DNA of 64,000 nucleotides, taken from positions 310,001 to 374,000 of the forward strand of contig NZ_FQUQ01000004.1 of the NCBI RefSeq assembly GCF_900129215.1, written 5' to 3'. This document shows, one piece after another, positions 23,014 to 31,856 of this stretch (position 1 is the first letter of the stretch; each line of letters opens with the position of its first letter). The notes under the pieces were generated by a model. It made no database searches and was not told where the DNA came from. It saw only the letters and a program-made list of their open reading frames with translations. Source of the DNA: Pedobacter caeni (GTDB lineage Bacteria > Bacteroidota > Bacteroidia > Sphingobacteriales > Sphingobacteriaceae). The translations under genes and the position numbers were made by a program.

Positions 23014-24177
23014 TTATTCCTCTACATTTTTCATTGCTGAAAGAAGGGTGTAAGCTCCTTTAAGTACAACAGCAGAATTATGGTCAAAATCCTCTGGCAG
23101 GATAACCTCTGTATATCCTTCCTGTTCAATACCTTTTTTCACCGGGATCATTTTGAATGTAGATCCTTTTGCATCTGAAGAGGTAATCTGAATAAATATG
23201 TAATCCAGACCATCGGATTGCACAATAGCTTCGTGAGGTAAGGCTGGTACAGACTGATTTGTAGTTTCAATCATTGCTTTGGCATACATACCCGGGAACA
23301 AAGCTGCGTTTTCGGTATTAAGCAAACGGCAATGAACAGGTACAGTCCCCTCATTACCAGTCGATTTTCCAATCAGAAAAACTCTCGCATTGCGATTGTA
23401 TCCGGTTTCATTCGCCAATGCGAATTTAATTGATTGACCTACTTTAATTTTAGAAGCATCTCTTTCGTAAACATTCAATGCGAGGTGCATTTGACTTTTA
23501 TTGGCCAATTCAAATATTACGTCCGTTGGATTGACATATTTTCCGGTAGTTGCGTTGTTGAGCGTTACATATCCGTTAATAGGTGAATACAAATTACTGG
23601 TTTTAGAAATCTTTCCAGATTGAAGGCTTTTCGCATTAATCCCTATCAGCGACAGTTTCTGCTCCAACCCATTCATTCGCGCCTGGATCATTTTATATTC
23701 AGAATTTACCTGCTGAAAAGTTTTTGCCGAGTTTACATCTTCTTGCCTAAGTTGTTCCTGCCTCTTGTATTCCAGGGCTAAAAACTCAAAACGGCTTTTG
23801 CTTTCCAAATATTCCTGCTGAATATCAATAAATTCAGGATTTTCAATGATGGCAATCACTTGTCCTTTGCTGATTTGTTGACCTAATAATAAACCAGCGC
23901 TTTTGATATACCCTCCTAAAGGAGCAGATATGGAAACCATATTCTCTGGGGGTACATCAATAGCACCATTTGCTTTAATGACATCACTCAATGAACGCAT
24001 TTCTAATTTACCTGTTTGTAGTGCGGCAACTTCGTACTGATCTTTAGACAAGGTTACTTCATCACTAGGTTTAGCGGTCGCCGCCTCCTCTTTCTTTTCT
24101 TCTGTGGAAGCCTGATTACAGGCTGTAATGGTTAAAAGTGACAGCGTGAAAGCTGCGATATAATTAAGTGTCTTCAT
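23014..24177 (-). CDS. Periplasmic adaptor (CzcB/CusB-type) of the first RND pump
   Basis: A 387-residue lipoprotein (TITACNQ lipobox) of the membrane-fusion family. It shows the barrel-sandwich halves (VSISAPLGGYIKSAGLLLGQQISKGQVIAIIENPEF and SPINGYVTLNNATTGKYVNPTD), a coiled-coil hairpin between them (QQEYLESKSRFEFLALEYKRQEQLRQE), and beta-barrel sequence after. It links the inner-membrane pump to the outer-membrane channel, and here that channel is fused to the pump. It is 17 bp after the pump gene in the same operon. The His-rich tail of the second adaptor (38589-39866) is absent. Confidence 0.88.
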   Translation of the reverse strand: MKTLNYIAAFTLSLLTITACNQASTEEKKEEAATAKPSDEVTLSKDQYEVAALQTGKLEMRSLSDVIKANGAIDVPPENMVSISAPLGGYIKSAGLLLGQQISKGQVIAIIENPEFIDIQQEYLESKSRFEFLALEYKRQEQLRQEDVNSAKTFQQVNSEYKMIQARMNGLEQKLSLIGINAKSLQSGKISKTSNLYSPINGYVTLNNATTGKYVNPTDVIFELANKSQMHLALNVYERDASKIKVGQSIKFALANETGYNRNARVFLIGKSTGNEGTVPVHCRLLNTENAALFPGMYAKAMIETTNQSVPALPHEAIVQSDGLDYIFIQITSSDAKGSTFKMIPVKKGIEQEGYTEVILPEDFDHNSAVVLKGAYTLLSAMKNVEE

Positions 24178-24194
24178 TTTGCTATTTCCTATTT

Positions 24195-27100
24195 TTACTT
24201 TTTACCTGTGATATTTTCTATATCCAATAGATTCTGGTTATAAGCAAAAAGCTCATCCAGGTAATCAGATTTAATTTTAATGGCTAAGGCTAAACTTTGT
24301 AAGTATTGCAGGTAAGCAATTTCACCCCCTTTAAACCCTGCTTCTGCATTCTTAATGATCAGATCAGCTTGTTTTAACGCGCCTTGTTCATAATAGGCCA
24401 GTGTGCTGGCATGTTTCTGACTCTGTTGTAAGAGCTGACTAAAATTGCCCTGCAAAATACTTTGCTGATCCTGTAGATTTGCTGATGCAATCTGCTGACT
24501 TACTTTAGCCGCATTTACCTTAGCCCTGTTTCCCCCAGGCAACAATGGAATACCGACACCTACCTGAAAACCACTAAACCGATCCGAGCCCGTATAGTTC
24601 TGTGTCATCCCGTTAAAGTTTTGCAGCCCATTAAAAGACTGGTTGAAATATCCAACCGAAAAATCAGGCAATCCTTTTGCTTTTTGAACCTGTGTTTCCT
24701 GTTGCTTAACCCTCAATTCCTGTTTCAAATAATTCAGGTAAGGATTACCCGCTAGTATGGCGCTATCCTGATTAACCTTAACAGGCTTTCTCTGAAGTTT
24801 ATTTTCAAGAACAATAATCTGCTGGTCGGTATTGAGCAATGTTTGCAGTTCTTTTTGAGCAATATGAATGTCTGCTTCAACTTGTCTACCCGCATTTTTA
24901 AGTTCCATTAATTGGGTTTCCGAGGTTACCTTTTCCAATCGGTTACTTTCTCCTGTACGGTAACGCAGGTCACTCGCCTTTAGCAAATTGGTATATAGGC
25001 TATCCTGATAATGTATCAGGGTCTTTTTTTCGTCCAGATATACCAGCTTATAGTAAACACTTTTAACCTTATTAATCAATATCAATGCCTGAACATCAAA
25101 TTGCCCCTGTGCCTTGGTTACATTCTCTGATGCTAACTTGGACTGTCCTGAATAAACGGTTGGAAATTCTATTTTTTGGCTGACACTAATGTGGTTGTCC
25201 CTTGTATTACTATTGATCTGTCCCTGCTGATAGATCACATTGGTGCGTTCAAGCGTAAGGCTGCCTTTTTTTAGTTCCTTTTGATAATCAACTCCAAATG
25301 CCGCAGCCTTAACACCATTATTATTTTTCAAGGCTAGATCAATCGCTTGTTGAAGGCTCAACTTTTCTACCGGGCCATCTTGGGCAAAAGCACCAGAAGG
25401 CATGAACAAAATAGATGACAATGCCAGAATAATAAGTGTGTTCAAGGCAGTACCTGCTTTTGGTTTGTTAAATTTTTTCTCAAAAAAGATATATAACACC
25501 GGGAGTACCAACAGCGTAAGCAATGTAGCGGTAAGCAGACCACCGATCACCACTGTGGCCAAAGGACGCTGAATTTCTGCTCCTGATGAATTAGAGATAG
25601 CCATAGGAAGAAAGCCCAATGAAGCAACAGCCGCAGTCATGAGTACGGGGCGTAACCTTATTTTGGTTCCTATGAGTACACGTTCGTTAATATCGGTCAT
25701 TCCTTCTTCTTTTAAGCGGTTAAACTCAGAGATCAAAACAATTCCATTTAATACTGCAACACCAAAGAGTGCAATAAAACCAACACCTGCTGAAATACTG
25801 AAAGGCATATCCCGGATCAATAAGGCAAAGACACCACCAATAGCAGAAAGCGGGATGGCGGTAAAAATAAGCAATGTCTGTTTGATAGAATTGAACGTAA
25901 AATAGAGTAAGCAAAGGATGAGCAACAACGCCACCGGAAGCGCAAACGCCAATCGTTTGTTGGCTGCCTGAAGGTTTTCAAATTGGCCGCCATAGGTAAC
26001 ATAGTAACCAGCAGGAAACTTTATTTTCTGATCAATCTTAGCTTGAATTTCTTCTACAATGCTGGCCACATCACGGTCACGGACATTAAAACCAATGGTG
26101 ATCCTTCTCTTGGTATCGTCCCGTTGAATTTGATTTGGGCCATTTTTAAATTCCACTGAAGCGACTTCCTCCAAAGGAATTTGCTGACCTGTTGGTGTAG
26201 AAATATATAGTCCTCTAACATTACCAATATCCTGTCTATCTTGTTTGTCTAAGCGTACAACCATATCAAACCGTTTTTCCCCCTCGTAAACCAAACCTGC
26301 GGTTTCACCTGCAAATGCGGTTTTAATGGTTCGGTTGATCTCTTCGATATTTAATCCATATTGGGCAATTTTATCCCGGTTAAACTTCACCTGTATCTGA
26401 GGCAAACCCGTCACTTCTTCTACATAAGTATCATACACCCCCTGAATAGGCTTGATCAGTTTACCGATCTTTCCTGCCTCAGCGGTCAGTACATCCAGGT
26501 CTTCTCCGTAAACCTTCAGCACCACATCCTGTTTTGCACCAGTGATCAGCTCATTAAAACGCATCTGGATAGGCTGCTGAAAGCCAAAGGTAGCCCCTGG
26601 TATTACCGCAAGCGCCTTCTGCATCGTATCGGCCAGTTCCTCTCTGGTCTTGGCACTTGTCCACTCGCTTTTATCCTTCAGGATCACCATCATATCACCC
26701 GCTTCAATGGGCATAGGGTCGGTTGGGATCTCTCCTGATCCGATTTTATTCACCACCTGTTTGACTTCAGGAAAGCCAAGAATGATCTTTTGCGCCTTTC
26801 TGGATACCTCGATCATCTGGTCAATAGAACTTCCGGTCAGCACCCTTGTTTCCACTGCAAAATCTCCTTCATCCAATTGAGGGATAAATTCCCCGCCCAA
26901 ACGATTAAAGGTTATTACGCTGATCACAAAAAGAACAATTGCCGTGATGACCACAACTGCCTTGTGCTGAATAGCCTTTTTAATTAGCGGACTGTATAAT
27001 CTCTGGAAGTAATCCATCATTTTATCTGAAAAATTACGCTTGTGAGTAGTGTTCTTGCTTAAACCTAAAGCGGCCATCATAGGCACATAGGTAAGTGACA

Positions 27101-28580
27101 GAATAAATGCACCTAGAATTGCAAACATCACCGTTTCTGCCATAGGCCTGAACATCTTACCCTCAATACCCACCAATACCAATAAAGGCAGGTATACAAT
27201 CAGGATTATGATTTCCCCAAATGCGGCACTTGTTCTGATCTTAGAGGAAGCCTGATAAACCTCTTCATCCATTTGCTGCTGATTGAGCCGGGCAATTCCT
27301 TTTGCGGCAAAGCTTCCTATGGCAATACGGTGAACGATACTTTCCACTATAATTACTGCCCCATCCACAATAAGTCCAAAATCTATCGCCCCCAGGCTCA
27401 TCAAATTGCCCGAAACCCCAAACAGGTTCATCATACAGATGGCAAACAGCATAGATAATGGAATTACAGAAGCCACTACCAACCCCGCACGTAGGTTCCC
27501 CAAAAACAGGATTAAAATGAAGATCACAATCAATGCTCCTTCAATCAGGTTTTTGGATACCGTACCAATCGCATTATCAACCAACTTTTTACGATCTAAA
27601 AAAGGCTCAATAGTTACACCTTCAGGTAAGGTCTTTTTGATCTGCTCAATTCTTTCCTTCACGTTATTGATCACCTCAGAAGAGTTGGCACCTTTCAGCA
27701 TCATCACAATACCTGTAACTGTTTCACCTTCTCCATTTCGTGTTGCAGCACCATAACGCACACTGTTTCCAAACTGAACAGTAGCCACATCCCGGATTAG
27801 TACGGGGATTCTGTTATTGATTTTGATCACGATCTTTCCAATATCGTCCAAACCACCCACTAAGCCTTCACTCCTGATAAAGTAGGCATTTGGTGACTTA
27901 TTAATGTAAGCACCTCCAGTATTTTGATTATTGGTTTCCAGTGCTTTAAATATGTCGGCAATACTGACATTTACACTACGCAGGCGATCAGGATTTACAG
28001 CAATTTCATACTGTTTGACATAACCACCAAAGCCGCTGACCTCGGCAACTCCCGGAGTACCCAATAACTGGCGTTTAACGATCCAATCCTGAATGGTACG
28101 TAATTCAGTGGCATCGTATTTCTTTTCATAACCTTTTTTAGGGTGGATCACATACTGGTATATTTCACCCAGACCTGTGGTAAGAGGAGCCATTTCAGGC
28201 TTACCCACACCTTCAGGAATTTGTTTGGCGGCATCATTTAAACGTTCTCCAATCTGCTGACGTGCCCAATAGATGTCTACATCTTCTTTGAAAACTACAG
28301 TAACTATGGACAGGCCAAAACGGGAAAAGGAACGGATTTGACTAATGCCAGGAATGCTGGCCATTGTTTGCTCTACCGGAAAAGTAATTAACCTTTCGGC
28401 TTCCTGGGCGGCCAGACTTGGGGTGACAGTGATGACCATAACCTGATTGTCTGTAATATCAGGTACGGCATCAATAGGTAATCGGGTAATGGAATAAGCA
28501 CCCCATGCAATCAATGCAAGGGTAAATAAACCAATAACAAGCTTATTCTTAATAGAAAACTCTATGATCTTATTGAGCAT
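24195..28580 (-). CDS. CzcA-type heavy-metal RND pump fused to an outer-membrane channel (copy 1)
   Basis: A 1461-residue single polypeptide. Residues 1 to about 1040 are a complete heavy-metal RND transporter (IEFSIKNKLVIGLFTLALIAWG start, porter domains, 12 TM). The TM4 motif IDFGLIVDGAVIIVE fits the CzcA group (DFG-x3-DGA), which moves divalent ions such as Zn, Co and Cd, rather than the CusA group. After about residue 1065 a second signal-like hydrophobic segment (LIILALSSILFMPSGAFAQ) is followed by an OMF/CzcC-like channel protein (LSLQQAIDLALKNNNGVK to the end). In most bacteria these are separate proteins. Both halves look intact. Confidence 0.9.
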   Translation of the reverse strand: MLNKIIEFSIKNKLVIGLFTLALIAWGAYSITRLPIDAVPDITDNQVMVITVTPSLAAQEAERLITFPVEQTMASIPGISQIRSFSRFGLSIVTVVFKEDVDIYWARQQIGERLNDAAKQIPEGVGKPEMAPLTTGLGEIYQYVIHPKKGYEKKYDATELRTIQDWIVKRQLLGTPGVAEVSGFGGYVKQYEIAVNPDRLRSVNVSIADIFKALETNNQNTGGAYINKSPNAYFIRSEGLVGGLDDIGKIVIKINNRIPVLIRDVATVQFGNSVRYGAATRNGEGETVTGIVMMLKGANSSEVINNVKERIEQIKKTLPEGVTIEPFLDRKKLVDNAIGTVSKNLIEGALIVIFILILFLGNLRAGLVVASVIPLSMLFAICMMNLFGVSGNLMSLGAIDFGLIVDGAVIIVESIVHRIAIGSFAAKGIARLNQQQMDEEVYQASSKIRTSAAFGEIIILIVYLPLLVLVGIEGKMFRPMAETVMFAILGAFILSLTYVPMMAALGLSKNTTHKRNFSDKMMDYFQRLYSPLIKKAIQHKAVVVITAIVLFVISVITFNRLGGEFIPQLDEGDFAVETRVLTGSSIDQMIEVSRKAQKIILGFPEVKQVVNKIGSGEIPTDPMPIEAGDMMVILKDKSEWTSAKTREELADTMQKALAVIPGATFGFQQPIQMRFNELITGAKQDVVLKVYGEDLDVLTAEAGKIGKLIKPIQGVYDTYVEEVTGLPQIQVKFNRDKIAQYGLNIEEINRTIKTAFAGETAGLVYEGEKRFDMVVRLDKQDRQDIGNVRGLYISTPTGQQIPLEEVASVEFKNGPNQIQRDDTKRRITIGFNVRDRDVASIVEEIQAKIDQKIKFPAGYYVTYGGQFENLQAANKRLAFALPVALLLILCLLYFTFNSIKQTLLIFTAIPLSAIGGVFALLIRDMPFSISAGVGFIALFGVAVLNGIVLISEFNRLKEEGMTDINERVLIGTKIRLRPVLMTAAVASLGFLPMAISNSSGAEIQRPLATVVIGGLLTATLLTLLVLPVLYIFFEKKFNKPKAGTALNTLIILALSSILFMPSGAFAQDGPVEKLSLQQAIDLALKNNNGVKAAAFGVDYQKELKKGSLTLERTNVIYQQGQINSNTRDNHISVSQKIEFPTVYSGQSKLASENVTKAQGQFDVQALILINKVKSVYYKLVYLDEKKTLIHYQDSLYTNLLKASDLRYRTGESNRLEKVTSETQLMELKNAGRQVEADIHIAQKELQTLLNTDQQIIVLENKLQRKPVKVNQDSAILAGNPYLNYLKQELRVKQQETQVQKAKGLPDFSVGYFNQSFNGLQNFNGMTQNYTGSDRFSGFQVGVGIPLLPGGNRAKVNAAKVSQQIASANLQDQQSILQGNFSQLLQQSQKHASTLAYYEQGALKQADLIIKNAEAGFKGGEIAYLQYLQSLALAIKIKSDYLDELFAYNQNLLDIENITGKK

Positions 28581-28665
28581 TTTGAAAGTTTATTGTAAAA
28601 AATCAGAAAAAGAGATTGCATAGGCAATCTTGTTCATTTACTTCAACAGCAAATAATTCCGGTAA

Positions 28666-29028
28666 TTAACAATAAACAGGGGGGCCTCTTAGTGAAGCTG
28701 CATCTATATGAAATAGCGCAGGGGGATGCTCAGGTGGTGGTGTACAATACTGTTGAACAATTACAATGGGTTCCTGTGTAAAATTATACAACACCAAAAC
28801 CAAATTCACAGGTACACTGACATCTAAGTGCTGGAAATCTAATTTCTGAACAAAGTCACCATCAAGTTTTACATTATCAAAAGGGGTCGCTGAGCGGTCT
28901 TCATGATGATCGTGGTGATCTCCGGCATACTCAATTGCTTCTTCATCATGATGGTGCGAAATGAGGTTATGAGCCAATAAAAGGCTGAACGCAAAGCCAA
29001 TAAAAACACGGGCAATCCATAATCTCAT
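28666..29028 (-). CDS. Small His-rich exported protein upstream of the pump
   Basis: A 120-residue protein with an N-terminal hydrophobic export segment (FIGFAFSLLLAHNLIS), His clusters (SHHHDEEAI and GDHHDHHEDR) and a Pro/Cys C-terminus (YCTPPPEHPPALF, then GPPVYC). It is probably a periplasmic metal-binding protein. It lies 85 bp upstream of the first CzcA-OMF gene on the same strand, a position taken in the second locus by the Cys-rich DUF6660 protein at 33794-34111. Family not recognised. Confidence 0.6.
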   Translation of the reverse strand: MRLWIARVFIGFAFSLLLAHNLISHHHDEEAIEYAGDHHDHHEDRSATPFDNVKLDGDFVQKLDFQHLDVSVPVNLVLVLYNFTQEPIVIVQQYCTPPPEHPPALFHIDAASLRGPPVYC

Positions 29029-29103
29029 GTTGCAAATATATACTTAACTGTTAGAAATCCTGTGCAATTGTATAAATTGCTATCGAAATAGAAATAATTT
29101 AAC

Positions 29104-29346
29104 TCAGACATTGCAGGTGAGGCCTGAAAAAAATGCTATAAAAGCCGTCACTGGAAGCACTCCAAAACAAACACCACAAGCAAAAAAAGGTCATGGGCAA
29201 TTTTCTTGATTCTTTTGACCTTCTAGTTCTTTATTATTATTTCGTTCAAAGCAGATCTCATCAGTACAACAATTATCCTCTAGGTTGCAGGGAACACCAG
29301 TTAAAAAGAGTACATAAAATGAAAAAAGGCAAACGAACCATTTCAT
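29104..29346 (-). pseudogene. DUF6660-like small protein gene with an in-frame stop
   Basis: From the ATG at 29346 the minus strand reads MKWFVCLFSFYVLFLTGVPC, then NCCTDEICFERN and QENCP, and hits TGA at 29193-29191. The same frame continues beyond the stop with PFFACGVCFGVLPVTAFIAFF to a second stop at 29106-29104. A signal segment, Cys pairs and a PFFACGVC-like motif fit the DUF6660 family (compare SPFCSCSC in the protein at 33794-34111). One nonsense change therefore splits an 80-codon gene. The first half alone (51 residues) might still be made. Confidence 0.6.
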
Positions 29347-29423
29347 GGTTTCAAATATATCAAAATTTTAATTCCATTGTATGTTTTTTTGCTTCAAACG
29401 AATTGCCCAACTGAGGTCTTTAA

Positions 29424-30089
29424 TCATATATGCTTTAAGTTCTGCACCAATAGTTTTTCACAAGCAATTTCACTTAGAATTTCTGCTGTTCTTTCGTCGT
29501 AGCTAAGCTCCCTTGTTCCATCAAATGCTTCTATTAATTGAACAGTAAGTATGGTTCCTAGTTTTAAATTTTTACTGTTTAAAAACTTCAAAAAAACATC
29601 AGAAGAGTGAATAACACCAGATAATTGAATAGTTTCTCCAACTTTGCACTCACTTAATTTTCTTTGATCAGGAAAATCTATTTTTCCATTTTTATCAGGT
29701 ATAGGCGCACCATGAGGATCAAATTTTGGGAAATCGAGGGCTTCATCCATTTTATCAAATAAGGCATTTGACTTTACATGCTCAACCTGTTCTGCTATCT
29801 CATGCACTTCATCCCAGCCAAACCCCATTTTTTCCACTAGATACATTTCAGTAAGACGGTGTTTTCGGATAATTGATGCAGCTTCTTTCTTTCCTGTCAC
29901 CGTAAGGATTACTGGCTTATAGGTTATATACCGAACTAAATTTTTATCTGCTAGACTCTTCATCATGCTAGTCACAGTTGGCATCTTTATTCCTAAAAAC
30001 TTACTCAATTCATTCACACCAGTCTCTCCGTTTTCATTAGCCAAAATGAAAAGCGCTTTTAGATAGTTTTCTTCTGTTTGGGAAATCAT
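29424..30089 (-). CDS. DtxR/MntR-family metal-dependent regulator
   Basis: A 221-residue protein: an N-terminal winged helix (TEENYLKALFILANENGETG, LSKFLGIKMPTVTSMMKSLADKNLV), a dimerisation and metal-binding domain (RKHRLTEMYLVEKMGFGWDEVHEIAEQVEHV), and a C-terminal FeoA/SH3-like domain (from about residue 150). Conserved metal-site positions in helix H-RLTE...E-EH are present. It senses Mn or Fe and represses when loaded. It is divergent to the dihaem cytochrome operon. A GTTAG-N6-CTAAC repeat within that operon's promoter is its likely target. Confidence 0.9.
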   Translation of the reverse strand: MISQTEENYLKALFILANENGETGVNELSKFLGIKMPTVTSMMKSLADKNLVRYITYKPVILTVTGKKEAASIIRKHRLTEMYLVEKMGFGWDEVHEIAEQVEHVKSNALFDKMDEALDFPKFDPHGAPIPDKNGKIDFPDQRKLSECKVGETIQLSGVIHSSDVFLKFLNSKNLKLGTILTVQLIEAFDGTRELSYDERTAEILSEIACEKLLVQNLKHI

Positions 30090-30154
30090 AGAACAAAGTT
30101 AAACATAAAACCTTTCCGAATCATCTAATAAAAAATCGAATAGTCGAATTAATT

Positions 30155-30184
30155 TTGTTAGTGATATCTAACTTTATATATTTG
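30155..30184 (+). promoter_or_regulatory. Promoter of the dihaem-Rieske-porin operon with an embedded DtxR operator
   Basis: A textbook Bacteroidetes promoter: TTG at 30155-30157 (within TTTTG), 19 bases, then TATATTTG (30177-30184), matching TAnnTTTG; the ATG follows 26 bases later. The inverted repeat GTTAG-TGATAT-CTAAC (30157-30172) fills the spacer exactly. A DtxR-type protein bound there would block RNA polymerase. The regulator gene is the divergent neighbour. Confidence 0.7.
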
Positions 30185-30210
30185 CATATTGAAATATTAA
30201 AATTAGACCA

Positions 30211-31410
30211 ATGAAAAAATCTTTACTTGTTACATGTATTTTAGTTGGACTTGTCACAATTATACAATCCTGTTCTAAGCTGGAACCAGCTTCGCCTAAA
30301 GACGAGAACTTATTAGATGGGCCGGTTGAAGGGTTAAGTTATGAGGAAAGCCGAAGGTTTCTATCAGGAGATGTAGCATTTAATGACGAAATCTTTACTC
30401 CTGAAAAAGGCTTAGGGCCAGTTTTTGTAGCTACAAGTTGTGGAAGTTGCCATGCAGGGGATGGCAAGGGACATCCATTTACCACACTTACCCGTTTCGG
30501 ACAAATTGACGAAACAGGTAACAAGTTTCTAAATCAGGGTGGCCCTCAATTACAGAATAGAGCTATACCTGGATATATGCCAGAACAAATACCCTTAGGA
30601 GCTACCTTTTCTAAATTCACACCTCCTGCTAATACTGGATTAGGTCTTTTAGAACTTGTTTCTGATGCAGACATTCTGGCAATGGCAGATCCAGACGACA
30701 ATGACAACGATGGGATTTCCGGAGTTCCAAACTATGGTAACCTGCCGCAGTATATAATTCCCTTTGCTAATGCAATTCAAAAAGATGGAAAATATATCCA
30801 TCGATTTGGTAAAAAGGCTGCTGCTTATAGTCTGTTACATCAAACTGTAAATGCATATAACCAAGATATAGGAATTACTTCAAGTTACGATCCGGTAGAT
30901 GTTTATACTCATCTTACCATTGATCCAGAGATTTCGACCCAAACCGTAAATGATGTTGTGTTTTATTTGCAAACGCTTAAAGCCCCCATTCAACGTCAGC
31001 AAAATGACTCTGAAGTTAAAAATGGTCGGGTAATATTTGACAGGATAAATTGTTCAGGTTGTCATAAACCCACTTTAAAAACAGGCATATCCACTACAAA
31101 GGCACTGTCTAACAAAACTTTCCATCCTTATACTGATCTATTATTGCATGACATGGGAGCAGGACTTGATGATGCTTATACAGAAGGGACTGCAAAAACT
31201 TTTGAGTGGAGAACACCACCACTTTGGGGCTTAGGTCTTTCACCAAACTCTCAAGGCGGACAATATCACCTATTACATGACGGGAGAGCAAAAAGTATTG
31301 AAGAGGCTATAACCTTACATGGTGGCGAGGCTGCTAATGCAAGAAATGAATATATCCAGCTTTCAGCGGCTGATAAAAATGCACTCATCAAATTTTTAAA
31401 GTCACTGTAG
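30211..31410 (+). CDS. Dihaem cytochrome c oxidoreductase lipoprotein (DHOR type)
   Basis: A 399-residue lipoprotein (lipobox TIIQSCSK) with two c-type haem motifs, CGSCH (residues 77-81) and CSGCH (281-285), and the family features LQNRAIPGYMPEQ, DNDNDGISGVPNY and EWRTPPLWGLGLS. This is the di-haem oxidoreductase / thiol-oxidoreductase-like group, related to cytochrome c peroxidases. It acts in the periplasm. It is the first gene of a three-gene operon with a Rieske protein (2 bp gap) and a porin. The substrate is unknown. A role in iron or manganese redox under DtxR control is inference. Confidence 0.85.
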   Translation: MKKSLLVTCILVGLVTIIQSCSKLEPASPKDENLLDGPVEGLSYEESRRFLSGDVAFNDEIFTPEKGLGPVFVATSCGSCHAGDGKGHPFTTLTRFGQIDETGNKFLNQGGPQLQNRAIPGYMPEQIPLGATFSKFTPPANTGLGLLELVSDADILAMADPDDNDNDGISGVPNYGNLPQYIIPFANAIQKDGKYIHRFGKKAAAYSLLHQTVNAYNQDIGITSSYDPVDVYTHLTIDPEISTQTVNDVVFYLQTLKAPIQRQQNDSEVKNGRVIFDRINCSGCHKPTLKTGISTTKALSNKTFHPYTDLLLHDMGAGLDDAYTEGTAKTFEWRTPPLWGLGLSPNSQGGQYHLLHDGRAKSIEEAITLHGGEAANARNEYIQLSAADKNALIKFLKSL

Positions 31411-31412
31411 CC

Positions 31413-31856
31413 ATGAAAAGAAAAGATTTTATAAAAAACTGTGGTTATGCTTGTTTAGCAGGGCTGGGAATTCCAACCCTGCTAGAAAGTTGTAGTTCTT
31501 TACAGATTTTATCAGGAGAAATTGCTGATGATAATTTGGTTGTCCCTATATCAGATTTTATAATCAAGTCTAATAAAAAACAATTTAAGAAATATATCAT
31601 TGTGACCAATGATCTGCTAAAATTTCCTATATGCATATACCGCTTTAATGAAAACACGTATTCCGCTTTATGGATGGAATGCACTCACTTAGGAGCAGAA
31701 TTACAAGTATTTGGAGACAAACTGCAATGTCCCGCCCACGGTAGTGAATTTAACAACAAAGGAATAATGCAAAATGGCCCGGCTGATACCAACCTGCGAA
31801 CATTTGCAATCGTTATCGAAACGAATCAACTAAAAATCTCCCTTAAAGCGATATGA
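31413..31856 (+). CDS. Rieske 2Fe-2S protein
   Basis: A 147-residue protein with a short N-terminal signal or anchor (CGYACLAGLGIPTLLESCSS, lipobox-like). The Rieske cluster ligands are complete: C90-T-H92 in CTHLGAEL and C106-PA-H109 in CPAHGSEF. The C-terminus is short (ALRTFAIV-type ending). It passes electrons one at a time in the periplasm. It sits between the dihaem cytochrome gene and the porin gene, overlapping the latter by four bases. That suggests a membrane-side electron pathway cytochrome-to-Rieske, partner unknown. Confidence 0.9.
   Translation: MKRKDFIKNCGYACLAGLGIPTLLESCSSLQILSGEIADDNLVVPISDFIIKSNKKQFKKYIIVTNDLLKFPICIYRFNENTYSALWMECTHLGAELQVFGDKLQCPAHGSEFNNKGIMQNGPADTNLRTFAIVIETNQLKISLKAI

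Noticed and set aside
29193..29414. 73-residue plus-strand reading frame
   Set aside because: The opposite strand reads as a DUF6660-like exported protein with a start and Cys pattern, so this frame is antisense noise.
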